A stretch of 64,000 bases of DNA from Candidatus Sulfopaludibacter sp. SbA3. GTDB taxonomy: Bacteria > Acidobacteriota > Vicinamibacteria > Vicinamibacterales > UBA2999. Location: contig CAMDNQ010000008.1 in the NCBI GenBank assembly GCA_945903265.1, positions 62,001 to 126,000 of the forward strand, in the 5' to 3' direction. The translations under genes and the position numbers were made by a program. Positions 53,692-62,050 of this stretch are shown here, piece by piece (the first letter of the stretch is position 1; each line of letters opens with the position of its first letter). A model generated the notes under the pieces. It was not told the DNA's origin, did not search any database, and saw only the letters and a program-made list of their open reading frames with translations.

Positions 53692-53720
53692 TTGACACCT
53701 TTCGGCGCTGCCTCTACAAT
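53692..53720 (+). promoter_or_regulatory. Near-consensus sigma70 promoter
   Basis: A perfect -35 TTGACA (53692-53697), a 17-base spacer and TACAAT (53715-53720) form the best promoter in the window. It would start transcription near 53727, about 135 bases before the next gene, leaving a folded leader. The divergent mutase operon has its own -10 at 53676-53681. Confidence 0.85.
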
Positions 53721-53726
53721 GCCTCC

Positions 53727-53861
53727 AGCCTTGCAAGAAGGCGTAAACCCCTGTAGATAAACACTTTTGGCGCCTGAGCCCTGCTGATCTCCCCGGTCCG
53801 CGGGTTCGGCTCAGGAGACGCTTCCGGATCCCGGCCCGGCGGCGGCTGAGGAGGAACAGGA
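53727..53861 (+). ncRNA. Structured leader region of unknown class
   Basis: The 135 bases between the promoter and the small gene can fold. GCCTT (53728-53732) pairs with AAGGC (53738-53742) right at the predicted 5' end. CCTGAGCC (53773-53780) pairs with GGCTCAGG (53808-53815), enclosing a smaller CCCG/CGGG hairpin (53792-53804) and extended by GCG/CGC with a bulge. AGGAGG sits about 8 bases before the downstream ATG. It does not resemble a riboswitch or 6S, SRP or tmRNA motif I can name. It may be a cis-regulatory leader or a separate small RNA. Confidence 0.4.
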
Positions 53862-54170
53862 ATGGATGACGTCGTCAACCGGTTCGCCCGAGAGCTGGCC
53901 GACGCGATTGCCGCTGCTGTCGCCGAGAGCCCCCAAGTGGAAGCCTGCCGTGCCAGTGCGCGGGAGGCTGGTTTCGAGATGCGAGTAACGCTCGAAGCCG
54001 TGGTCGGATTCGTGAACCGGACCAATGGTGGCGCGGTCACCAAGATCACGACGCCCGCGCGCCTGCTGCCGGCGCGCCGGAACTTCGACCTGACCTCCAA
54101 CGATCGCCGCTTCCTTCGTTCGCTCCGCATCGGCGCCGACGAAGCCAAGGAAGAGAAACCGGTCGAATAG
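53862..54170 (+). CDS. Small protein of unknown function
   Basis: I do not recognise this 102-residue protein. It has an amphipathic N-terminal helix region (DDVVNRFARELADAIAAAV), a central part with 'GFEMRVTLEAVVGFVN', a 'LTSNDRRFLRSLRI' segment and a charged C-terminus (KEEKPVE). No signal peptide or membrane helix is present, so it is cytoplasmic. It has a strong AGGAGG ribosome site and lies behind the strongest promoter and a folded leader, implying high and regulated expression. Conserved status is unknown. Confidence 0.72.
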   Translation: MDDVVNRFARELADAIAAAVAESPQVEACRASAREAGFEMRVTLEAVVGFVNRTNGGAVTKITTPARLLPARRNFDLTSNDRRFLRSLRIGADEAKEEKPVE

Positions 54171-54242
54171 TTCCTCGACCCGAACGTACGCATCAATATT
54201 CCAGTAGACCAGCCAGCGGAATTCGGGCTAATCTGTGCCGCC

Positions 54243-55235
54243 TTGTCGAGTACTGAGACGACAAAGAAAAGGCGAAAATTATCAGCCATGGCGTTCGGCG
54301 GATCACATCGGGTCGCGTTCCTCGCAGCCGCTTTCGTCGCAGTCACGTTTCCGGACGTGTTCCCGCCGGCGCACGCGCAGCGCGCGGCCCCGCCGCCGCC
54401 GGCAACCATCTTCGGCGTCGGGGACATCATGCACTGTTCTTCGCCCCAGCGCGCGGAACAGACCGGCCTGCTGATGCAGCGGCTGCTGAATGAGACGCCC
54501 AACAGCATCGGTGTCACCTTTGGCGACAACTCCAACGACGATGGTTCACCGGAGAGCTACGACTGCTTCGACCGGTCGATCTGGGGGAAGCTGATGAGCC
54601 GCCTGATCCCGTCGCCCGGCAACCACGACTATGGCGTCGACAAGGATCTGCCGTTCTACTTCCTGTATTTTCCGCAGGCCGGTCATCCGCGATTGGGCTA
54701 TCAGGCGTTTGATTTCGGCGGCTGGCGTATCTACGCCCTCAACAGCGAGCTGGTCGCGCCCGATCTCAGACTGGGCCAGCTTCAGTGGCTGGAGCGCGAT
54801 CTGGCGGCGCAGTATCGGAAGTGCGTCATGGCCTATTTCCACAGGCCGCCGTTTTCGTCCGGCAACTTCGCGAGCCCCGCGTGGGTCATGCCGATCTTTC
54901 GCAAGTTGTACAAATACGGCGTAGACCTGATCGCCACGGGCCACGAGCATTTCTTTGCGTCGATGCCGCCAGTGACGCCCGACGGCGTGGTCAATGCCGC
55001 TTACGGCGTGCCGGTGCTGGTCGCGGGGACGGGCGGAGCGGTGTTCTTTAATCGGCCTCATTCGTTGAAGTTCGGCACCTGGGGTGAGCAGGTCGTGACG
55101 CACGCACTGGGCATCCTGAAGATCACGCTGAAGCCGACGGCGTTCGACTGGGCGTTTGTGCCAGTCGATTCGACGGTGAGGGGGCCCTTCGGCAGCGGGC
55201 AGTGCCACGAGAATCCCCCGGGCTTCGTCGAGTAG
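54243..55235 (+). CDS. Secreted metallophosphoesterase (calcineurin-like)
   Basis: This is a secreted calcineurin-like phosphoesterase. Metal-site motifs are 'FGVGDIMH', 'GDNSNDDG', GNHDYG, 'AYFHRPP' and GHEHF, the expected order of the family. Substrate unknown; phosphate release from phosphomonoesters or nucleotides is typical of purple-acid-like members. Starts at TTG 54243 (330 residues) or ATG 54288 (315 residues) both give a signal peptide ending PAHAQ. TAATCT lies 8 bases before the TTG, and neither start has a Shine-Dalgarno. It is convergent with gpmA over 15 bases. Confidence 0.85.
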   Translation: MSSTETTKKRRKLSAMAFGGSHRVAFLAAAFVAVTFPDVFPPAHAQRAAPPPPATIFGVGDIMHCSSPQRAEQTGLLMQRLLNETPNSIGVTFGDNSNDDGSPESYDCFDRSIWGKLMSRLIPSPGNHDYGVDKDLPFYFLYFPQAGHPRLGYQAFDFGGWRIYALNSELVAPDLRLGQLQWLERDLAAQYRKCVMAYFHRPPFSSGNFASPAWVMPIFRKLYKYGVDLIATGHEHFFASMPPVTPDGVVNAAYGVPVLVAGTGGAVFFNRPHSLKFGTWGEQVVTHALGILKITLKPTAFDWAFVPVDSTVRGPFGSGQCHENPPGFVE

Positions 55236-55250
55236 GCGCGCCGCGGTCCG

Positions 55251-56000
55251 TCAGCGGGCCGCCTTCCCCTGATTCGCCATGGCCTGCGTCGCGCTCCTGA
55301 TGGCATCCTGGTCGCCCAGATAGAATTTCTGCAGCGGCTGGAGATCGTCGTTGAGCAGGTATACGAGCGGGACGCCCGTTGGGATGTTCAGGTCGACAAT
55401 CTCCTGGTCGGAAACGTTATCCAGAAACTTGACGAGAGCGCGAAGGCTGTTGCCATGGGCGGCAATCAGCACGTGCTTGCCGCTCTTGATCGTCGGCGCG
55501 ATCGCGCCATGCCAGTAGGGAAGGAACCGGTCCACGGTGTCCTTCAGCGATTCGGTCAGCGGGAGCTCGTTCGGTGACAGATCGGCATAGCGCCGCTCGC
55601 GCGACGGATGCCGCGGGTCGTCCACCGTCAACGGCGGAGGCGGAATGTCATAGCTCCGGCGCCAGAGCTTGACCTGCGCTTCCCCATGCTGCGCAGCGGT
55701 CTCCGCCTTGTTGAGACCCTGCAGCGCGCCGTAATGCCGCTCGTTCAGGCGCCAGGAGCGGTGGACGGGGAGCCACATCATGTCGAGCTCGTCGAGCGCG
55801 ATCTGCAGCGTGCGGATGGCCCGCTTGAGCACCGACGAATAGGCGACGTCGAACTCGTACTTCTCGGCGGCGAGGATCCGGCCGGCCTCGCGAGCTTCGT
55901 TCAGGCCTTTGTCGTTCAGATCAACGTCTGTCCATCCCGTGAACCGGTTTTCCCTGTTCCAGGTACTTTCGCCGTGGCGCAGCAGCACGAGACGATGCAT
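55251..56000 (-). CDS. gpmA: 2,3-bisphosphoglycerate-dependent phosphoglycerate mutase
   Basis: This glycolytic enzyme interconverts 3- and 2-phosphoglycerate by way of a phosphohistidine. The 249 residues are typical. The phosphorylated His9 lies in [10 protein letters not shown] and the second histidine in '[12 protein letters not shown]'; '[17 protein letters not shown]' is the dPGM signature. ATG 56000 lies one base after the eno stop, so eno-gpmA form an operon of consecutive glycolytic steps. Confidence 0.95.
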   Translation of the reverse strand: MHRLVLLRHGESTWNRENRFTGWTDVDLNDKGLNEAREAGRILAAEKYEFDVAYSSVLKRAIRTLQIALDELDMMWLPVHRSWRLNERHYGALQGLNKAETAAQHGEAQVKLWRRSYDIPPPPLTVDDPRHPSRERRYADLSPNELPLTESLKDTVDRFLPYWHGAIAPTIKSGKHVLIAAHGNSLRALVKFLDNVSDQEIVDLNIPTGVPLVYLLNDDLQPLQKFYLGDQDAIRSATQAMANQGKAAR

Positions 56001-56001
56001 A

Positions 56002-57306
56002 TCAGTGTGGGACCGTTGCGAGCTGCCGGATCGCCCCCCGGCCCGCGTAGGTCGCGGCGGTGCCGAGCTCTTCTTCGATGCGGAGCAGTTGATTGTATTT
56101 GGCGATCCGATCGCTGCGGCTCGCCGAACCCGTCTTGATCTGGCCGGACGACGTACCGACCGCCAGATCCGCGATGGTGCTGTCTTCGGTTTCCCCTGAT
56201 CGGTGGGAGATCACCGTCGCGTATCCCGCGTCACGCGCCATCGCGATGGCATCGAGCGTTTCTGAGACCGTACCGATTTGATTGAGCTTTACAAGGAGCG
56301 CGTTCCCGACGCGTTCGGCAATTCCTTTTCGCAAGATCTCCGGATTCGTAACGAACACGTCGTCGCCGACCAGCTGCACACGATCGCCGAGCGACCTCGT
56401 GAGCATTTTCCAGCCATCCCAGTCGCTTTCGCCCAGGCCGTCCTCAATGGCGATAATCGGGTACTGCGCCGTCCATTCGGTGTACATCTCGACCATCTGG
56501 GCGGGCGTCCGCGCCGGCTCGCCTGATTTCTTAAAGACGTACTGGCCGTTCTCCCACAGCTCGCTGGCGGCGACGTCGAGCGCGAGAAACACGTTCTGCC
56601 CAGGCTTCGCGCCGGCCTTTTCGACGGCCTGCATGACGAGATCCAGCGCCTCGCGGTTGGAACGGAGATTGGGCGCGAACCCGCCTTCGTCGCCGACGCC
56701 TGTCGAGTGCCCGGCCTTCTTCAGAATTGACCGCAGCGCGTGGAAAATTTCGGTCCCCACGCGCAGCGCTTCGCTGAACGTCGGCAGGCCAAGCGGCAGG
56801 ACCATGAACTCCTGGAGGTCGACGCTGCTGTCGGCATGCGCGCCTCCATTGAGAATGTTCATCATGGGCACAGGCAAGACGCGCGGTTCGTTCGCTCTTC
56901 CGCTGATCCGTGCGATATGGGTATAGAGGGGCTCGCCGGCCGCGACTGCGGCGGCCTTCGCGGCGGCCATCGAGACCGCGAGCAGCGCGTTGGCGCCAAG
57001 CCGGCTCTTGGTCGGTGTCCCATCGAGGGCAATCAGACGGCTGTCGATCGCGCGCTGATCGAGCGGCTGACCGCGCAGCGACGCGGCGATCTCTCCGTTG
57101 ATATGGCCGACGGCCGTGCGAACGCCCTTTCCGAGGTACCGGCCCTTGTCGCCGTCGCGCAACTCCAGCGCTTCGCGCTCGCCCGTCGACGCGCCGGAGG
57201 GCACCGCCGCGCGGCCGAACGCGGTGCCAGCCCAGAGATCCACTTCAACCGTCGGATTGCCGCGGGAGTCGAGAATCTCCCGTCCATGTACACGCGTTAT
57301 TTGCAC
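56002..57306 (-). CDS. eno: Enolase
   Basis: This glycolytic enzyme converts 2-phosphoglycerate to phosphoenolpyruvate. The 434 residues match the family. Visible are '[20 protein letters not shown]', '[10 protein letters not shown]', '[12 protein letters not shown]', '[13 protein letters not shown]' and '[18 protein letters not shown]', covering the metal ligands and the catalytic Lys/Glu loops. The start is GTG 57306, with AAGGA four to five bases upstream; no ATG is in frame there. It is followed directly by gpmA. Confidence 0.97.
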   Translation of the reverse strand: MQITRVHGREILDSRGNPTVEVDLWAGTAFGRAAVPSGASTGEREALELRDGDKGRYLGKGVRTAVGHINGEIAASLRGQPLDQRAIDSRLIALDGTPTKSRLGANALLAVSMAAAKAAAVAAGEPLYTHIARISGRANEPRVLPVPMMNILNGGAHADSSVDLQEFMVLPLGLPTFSEALRVGTEIFHALRSILKKAGHSTGVGDEGGFAPNLRSNREALDLVMQAVEKAGAKPGQNVFLALDVAASELWENGQYVFKKSGEPARTPAQMVEMYTEWTAQYPIIAIEDGLGESDWDGWKMLTRSLGDRVQLVGDDVFVTNPEILRKGIAERVGNALLVKLNQIGTVSETLDAIAMARDAGYATVISHRSGETEDSTIADLAVGTSSGQIKTGSASRSDRIAKYNQLLRIEEELGTAATYAGRGAIRQLATVPH

Positions 57307-57348
57307 AGCATCCTTACAATCTGACTCTTGACCGTTGTCCTGTAGCTG

Positions 57349-58638
57349 TCAAGTCGCTGCCGAGCCGCCACGATCCGCATCGGCTTCCGCACGCAGCGAC
57401 TCGTCGGTAATGGGTCCGATGAGCGGCTCATCCTCCGCGGTGACGACGACGACGCCGCCCTCGGTGACGGTGTGGCGCCGGCGATCCTCCTCCGGGTTGA
57501 AGCCGATGAGCGCGCCGCGCGGGATGAGGACGTCGCGATCGATGATCGCGCGGCGGAGCCGCGCATGCCGGCCGACGCGGACGCCGGGCATCAGAATCGC
57601 CTGCTCGATCTCGCAGAAGCTATGGACTCGGACATTCGGGCACAAGATGCTTCCGTTGATGCGGCTCCCTGAAATAATGCAGCCGCTCGAGATCACGGAA
57701 TCGAGCGCCTGACCGCACCGCTGGCCCTCTTCAGCGAATACGAATTTTGCGGGGGGCGCCTGCGGCTGATTTGTCCGCAGGGGCCACTCCGGATCGTACA
57801 GGTTGAACTCGGGATTCACCTGACACAGATCCATGCTCGCGTCGAAATAGGCATCGAGGGTCCCGATGTCGCGCCAGTACTTCGACGCCTTCTTGTTCTC
57901 GTCGTAGAAGCGGTAGGAATAGACGGGTCCGTTCTGAATCAGCGCCGGGATGACGTTCTTGCCAAAGTCGTGGTCGCTGGCGGGACGCGCCGCGTCCTCC
58001 TCGAGCGCGCGCACGAGCACGTCGGTGCGGAAGATGTAGATGCCCATCGACGCGAGCGCGACGTCCGACGAGCCGGGCACGGGCCGTGTCGTGACGGGTT
58101 TTTCCTCGAACCCGACGACGCGGTCGGTTTCGTCCACATGCACGATGCCGAACCGCCGGCTCTCGCTGACAGGAATTTCAATGGTCGCCAGCGTGGCGTC
58201 CGCCTGGCGATCCAGGTGGAACCGCAACATCTTCGAGTAGTCCATCTTGTACACGTGGTCGCCCGACAGGATGATGACGTGGCTCGGGGACTCCTGGACC
58301 ACCGAATAGACGTTCTGATACACGGCGTCGGCCGTGCCCAGGTACCAATGTTCGCCGACGCGCTTCTGCGGCGGCAGGATCTCGATGAACTCGCCAAGCT
58401 CCTCGGACACGATGCTCCATCCCATGCGGATGTGCCGGTTCAGGGAGAGCGACTTGTACTGTGTGGCGATGAAAATCCGGCGCAGGCCCGAGTTGATGCA
58501 GTTGCTGAGGGTGAAGTCGATGATGCGGTATGGCCCGCCGAAATAGACTGCGGGCTTGGCCCGTTCCTTGGTGAGGGGATACAGCCGTTCGCCAGCTCCG
58601 CCTGCGAGCAGGATGACGAGGATATCATCCAGGTCCAT
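57349..58638 (-). CDS. glgC: Glucose-1-phosphate adenylyltransferase
   Basis: This enzyme makes ADP-glucose, the committed step of bacterial glycogen synthesis. The 429 residues carry the pyrophosphorylase motif 'LAGGAGERLYPLTKERAKPAV', 'LSGDHVYKMDY', 'GSSDVALASMGIYIF' and a C-terminal left-handed beta-helix ('SVISSGCIISGSRI', 'GVRVGRHARLRRAII'). ATG 58638 has no clear Shine-Dalgarno. A perfect 10-bp inverted repeat ends 7 bases before it, see that entry. With malQ at 24.6 kb the genome seems to store glycogen. Confidence 0.95.
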   Translation of the reverse strand: MDLDDILVILLAGGAGERLYPLTKERAKPAVYFGGPYRIIDFTLSNCINSGLRRIFIATQYKSLSLNRHIRMGWSIVSEELGEFIEILPPQKRVGEHWYLGTADAVYQNVYSVVQESPSHVIILSGDHVYKMDYSKMLRFHLDRQADATLATIEIPVSESRRFGIVHVDETDRVVGFEEKPVTTRPVPGSSDVALASMGIYIFRTDVLVRALEEDAARPASDHDFGKNVIPALIQNGPVYSYRFYDENKKASKYWRDIGTLDAYFDASMDLCQVNPEFNLYDPEWPLRTNQPQAPPAKFVFAEEGQRCGQALDSVISSGCIISGSRINGSILCPNVRVHSFCEIEQAILMPGVRVGRHARLRRAIIDRDVLIPRGALIGFNPEEDRRRHTVTEGGVVVVTAEDEPLIGPITDESLRAEADADRGGSAAT

Positions 58639-58645
58639 GCGCGTT

Positions 58646-58668
58646 GTAGGTCAAACCCTTTGACCTAC
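58646..58668. promoter_or_regulatory. Perfect inverted repeat upstream of glgC, possible operator
   Basis: GTAGGTCAAA and TTTGACCTAC are separated by three bases (58656-58658). The 23-base palindrome starts 7 bases before the glgC ATG. An extended -10 (TGC-TATCAT, 58690-58698 on the minus strand) lies upstream, so the repeat would be within the transcript's 5' leader. It could be an operator for a dimeric repressor or an RNA hairpin that reduces initiation. Confidence 0.6.
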
Positions 58669-58689
58669 CGGGGTCATGAAGGGGTGGCG

Positions 58690-58698
58690 ATGATAGCA
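58690..58698 (-). promoter_or_regulatory. Possible extended -10 element of glgC
   Basis: TGC-TATCAT on the minus strand is an extended sigma70 -10. The predicted start near 58683 would leave a leader of about 45 bases that contains the palindrome. No -35 is evident, so this is tentative. Confidence 0.35.
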
Positions 58699-58851
58699 CG
58701 CGATCGCTGGACGACCGGCTCGGCCGCTCGCGCGATTTTGCTCAGCAACTTCTGCTGTTTGGCTGTTTGACTTGCCCAATATTCGTGCCTATGATCAGTC
58801 GATTCGGATTCTTGGATAGCCCTGCACCGGGCGTTTTCTCACGAGAGAGGC

Positions 58852-59943
58852 ATGATGCATATCCGTCGGGTTTTCACGGTGGCCGCCGCGGTTGCCGCGC
58901 TTGCTGCCGCGTCGCCGGTTCTGATTGCGCAGCAACAGCAGCAGAACAACCAGCAAGACCGTCGCGAGCAGGAGAAGCGGAGTCAGCAGGAACAGCGCGA
59001 CATCGAAGCGCTGGTGCAGCTGGTGGATGCGGTCAGCGCAGGCAAGCAGCCGGCTCCAACCGACATTCCCATTGCGTGGCAGAGCAACCACTTCGTGAAG
59101 GGCAGCGAAGGAGGGACGTACATTCCGTTCACTCTGACGCTCGATTCGACCAAGCTCACGAGCCCGGCCGTGGCGATGTACGTGCGCGCCGTCGATAAGG
59201 CCGCCGCCGCCGCCGCTCCAGTGCAGCCCGCCCCTCAGCAGAACAACAACCGGAATCAGCAGGCTGCGGCGCCTGTCTATCCGTGGGATGACATCAACTT
59301 CATCCAGATTCCTGCCGGCGGCAAGGTCCAGCGCGCCGTCATGCTGAAGCCAGGCGAATACGACCTCTACGTCGCGATCAAGGAACGCACCCCGCAGCAA
59401 CAGCAGAGGAACGCGCCGCCCCAGAAGTCGGGCGTGCTCAAGTACACGCTGAAGGTTCCGGACTACAACAGCACGACCGACATCACCACCAGCACGCCGA
59501 TTCTGGCGAAGGACGTCATGCCGCTGACCGCGCCGCTGAGCGTGGAGGAACAGCGCGTGAAGCCGTACACGTTCGGCGGAACGCTGCAGATTACGCCAGC
59601 GGAGACGCCCGTCTTCAAGACCGCTGAGGATTTTCAGCTGCTCTTCTGGGTCTACGGCGTGCAGGACAAGGGCGGCGTGCCCGATGTCACGATTGAGTAC
59701 AACTTCCACGTCAAGGGAGCCGACGGCGCGGAGAAGTTCTTCAACAAGACCCAGCCGCAGGCGCTGAATGCCCAGACGTTGCCGCCCGGCTTCAGTATTC
59801 AGGCGGGGCATCAGGTGCTCGGCTTCCTCGGCGTGCCGCTGAAGAGCTTCCCGGCCGGCGAGTACCGCGTCGAGTTCAAGATCACGGATAAGATTTCAGG
59901 CAAAACGATCACGCAGAACCAGTCGTTCACCGTTCAGGCCTAA
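58852..59943 (+). CDS. Secreted Gln-rich protein of unknown function
   Basis: I do not recognise the family. The 363 residues begin with a signal peptide (ending near VLIAQ), then a very Gln/Asn/Arg-rich stretch (QQQQQNNQQDRREQ and on, about 27-50), and two beta-sandwich-like halves. A second Gln/Asn-rich linker lies near residue 130. It is probably secreted or periplasmic. The next gene, 27 bases downstream, codes for a plug-less outer-membrane barrel, so the two may act together. GAGAGG lies four bases before ATG 58852. Confidence 0.7.
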   Translation: MMHIRRVFTVAAAVAALAAASPVLIAQQQQQNNQQDRREQEKRSQQEQRDIEALVQLVDAVSAGKQPAPTDIPIAWQSNHFVKGSEGGTYIPFTLTLDSTKLTSPAVAMYVRAVDKAAAAAAPVQPAPQQNNNRNQQAAAPVYPWDDINFIQIPAGGKVQRAVMLKPGEYDLYVAIKERTPQQQQRNAPPQKSGVLKYTLKVPDYNSTTDITTSTPILAKDVMPLTAPLSVEEQRVKPYTFGGTLQITPAETPVFKTAEDFQLLFWVYGVQDKGGVPDVTIEYNFHVKGADGAEKFFNKTQPQALNAQTLPPGFSIQAGHQVLGFLGVPLKSFPAGEYRVEFKITDKISGKTITQNQSFTVQA

Positions 59944-59969
59944 AGGGCAGGGAGGGCCGCCGCACGACG

Positions 59970-61865
59970 ATGACCTACCGCTTCACACTGAGCACGCTGG
60001 CAGCGGGTATGTGTGTGGCGGCTGCGGCGGCTCCCGCGTCGGCCCAGGTCGAACAGCGCCGGCCGGCCATCGTGCTGGCGCACGCCTCCACGACCCCCCA
60101 GGCAGACGTCCACGGCATCGTGCTGGATGACGAAGGACGTCCGCTGGCGGGCGCCGTGATTTCCGCCTTCGGTTCGACGACCGCTTTTGCCGTCTCCGAT
60201 CCCGCCGGACGGTATGCATTTCGGAACGTCCCGTACGGCCCCTATCTTCTCCGGGCGCATCTGCAGGGATATGCACCGCCGCGTGCGCGCGTCCTGCAGG
60301 TGAACCGCTCGTCACTCACAGTTTCCGCGATCGCCCTGACTCGCCACGCCGCTGAGGCAGATGCGGTGACGGTGCTCGCCGCGGGGGTCGGCGGGACCGA
60401 CGCAGCGGCCACAGCCGCCGCCGACGCCGACCAAGACGACGCCGAGACGCACGATCACGGTGAAGTGGCCTGGCGCCTCCGTCACCTGAGGCGCAGTGTG
60501 TTGAAGGACGCGGCGATCGGGCTGCTTCCGACAGGCAACGAGCCGTCGTTCCTCGACGCGCCGCTGGCCAACCTTGGACGTGCCCTCGAATCATCGACTC
60601 GGATCGCCTCGCTCTTTGCCGACGTGCCGTGGAACGGCCATATCGACCTGCTGACGAGCGCCTCGTTCGATCGACCCGCGGAACTCCTGTCCCCGCAGGG
60701 ATGGCCGCCGCGTGGCGTTGCGTTCCTCGCACTCGAAGCACCGACCACGAGCGGCCACTGGACGATGAACGGCGCGGTTACGCAGGGCGACCTGTCCTCG
60801 TGGATTGTGGCGGCCTCGTTCAAGCGCGCGCCCGCTCTTCACCGCTACGAGGCGGGGATGACCTACGGGACGCAGTGGTCATTCGGACGGAACGGCCTGG
60901 CGGCGCCGGTGCTCGCCGATGGTGGACGGAATGCCGGCGGCGTCTACGCCTATGACGAATGGGTGCTGTCACCGCGAGTGACGCTGAACTACGGCGCGAA
61001 GCTCGCGCGGTACGACTACCTGGCGGATCGCAGCCTCTTCAGTCCGCGCGCCAGCGTGACGCTCACGCCGACCTCGGACGAATCGTTCACGCTGCGCGCG
61101 GCGGTCTCGCGTCGATTGACGGCCCCTGGCGCCGAGGAATTCATGCCGCCGACGATGGGCGTGTGGGTGCCGCCGGAGCGCACGTTCTCCGCGCTGTCAG
61201 CACGCACAGCCCTCACCGCCGAGCAACTGGATCACCTGGAGATCGCGGTGGAGCGCGCGTGGGCGGGCGATGTCGTCGTCGGCGTGCGCGGATTTCAGCA
61301 GGACGTGGACGATCAGCGCGTCACGCTTTTCGGCGCCGTGCCCAGGACGTCGACGGGCGACCTGAGCCACTATTACGTGGCGTCCGCAGGCGACTTCGAT
61401 GCCCGAGGCTGGGCGGTCAGCGTCAGTCACACCGCGGCGGAGCTCGTCAAGGCATCGATCGACTACTCCCGGGTAGACGCGGCGTGGCGCGGGCGATCGG
61501 GGGATGCCTCGGTGTTGTCTGCACTCGGTATCGCGGCGCCACGCGCCGATCGTGAGCGTTTCCATGACGTCACGGCGTCGCTCGCCAGCACGGTTCCCGT
61601 CACCGACACGCGCGTCTTCCTTCTCTACAAGTTGAATTCGCGCTTCGCGAATCCGGATGCGACGGGTACGTCGCCTCGCGCGCGGTTCGACCTGCAGCTC
61701 ACCCAGGCGCTGCCCTTTCTCAGCGCCAGCGGCGGCGAATGGGAAATGCTGATCGCCGTTCGAAGTCTCTTCCGCGAAGAACTGCTCGACACATCGGTGT
61801 ACGACGAAATCTTCGTCGTCCGTCCGCCGAAGCGCGTCGTCGGCGGCGTCACCGTCCGGTTCTAG
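59970..61865 (+). CDS. Outer-membrane beta-barrel with carboxypeptidase-like domain, no TonB plug
   Basis: This 631-residue protein has a signal peptide (ending PASAQ), a carboxypeptidase-regulatory-like domain ('VHGIVLDDEGRPLAGAVISAF ... FRNVPYGPYLLRAHLQGY', about 45-110), an Ala/Asp-rich spacer and an outer-membrane beta-barrel ('SPRVTLNYGAKLARYDYLADRSL' style strands) that ends in the family's C-terminal Phe (GGVTVRF). It resembles Oar-like receptors but the plug domain between the two parts is missing, so TonB-dependent transport is doubtful. GGGAGGG lies about 14 bases before the ATG. Role unknown. Confidence 0.75.
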   Translation: MTYRFTLSTLAAGMCVAAAAAPASAQVEQRRPAIVLAHASTTPQADVHGIVLDDEGRPLAGAVISAFGSTTAFAVSDPAGRYAFRNVPYGPYLLRAHLQGYAPPRARVLQVNRSSLTVSAIALTRHAAEADAVTVLAAGVGGTDAAATAAADADQDDAETHDHGEVAWRLRHLRRSVLKDAAIGLLPTGNEPSFLDAPLANLGRALESSTRIASLFADVPWNGHIDLLTSASFDRPAELLSPQGWPPRGVAFLALEAPTTSGHWTMNGAVTQGDLSSWIVAASFKRAPALHRYEAGMTYGTQWSFGRNGLAAPVLADGGRNAGGVYAYDEWVLSPRVTLNYGAKLARYDYLADRSLFSPRASVTLTPTSDESFTLRAAVSRRLTAPGAEEFMPPTMGVWVPPERTFSALSARTALTAEQLDHLEIAVERAWAGDVVVGVRGFQQDVDDQRVTLFGAVPRTSTGDLSHYYVASAGDFDARGWAVSVSHTAAELVKASIDYSRVDAAWRGRSGDASVLSALGIAAPRADRERFHDVTASLASTVPVTDTRVFLLYKLNSRFANPDATGTSPRARFDLQLTQALPFLSASGGEWEMLIAVRSLFREELLDTSVYDEIFVVRPPKRVVGGVTVRF

Positions 61866-62050
61866 ACCCTTTTTTTGGCCATTTTTGGCATCCATTTTGT
61901 TGAACGAGGCATTCTTGTCATTGGATTCGGGTCCGCCAAAACGTCGCCAACGACGGTATAAAGCGAATACCATCAGTGAGTTACGAAGATTCTGACAAGA
62001 CCACTCGTGGTATATCGTTTGCTCGGTGGAGTGATCTTGCCGGCAAATCC

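Noticed and set aside
53727-53861. Leader as a 6S, SRP or tmRNA gene
   Set aside because: The stem pattern shares a few bases with 6S RNA, but the conserved central bubble, SRP loop and tmRNA tag features are not present.
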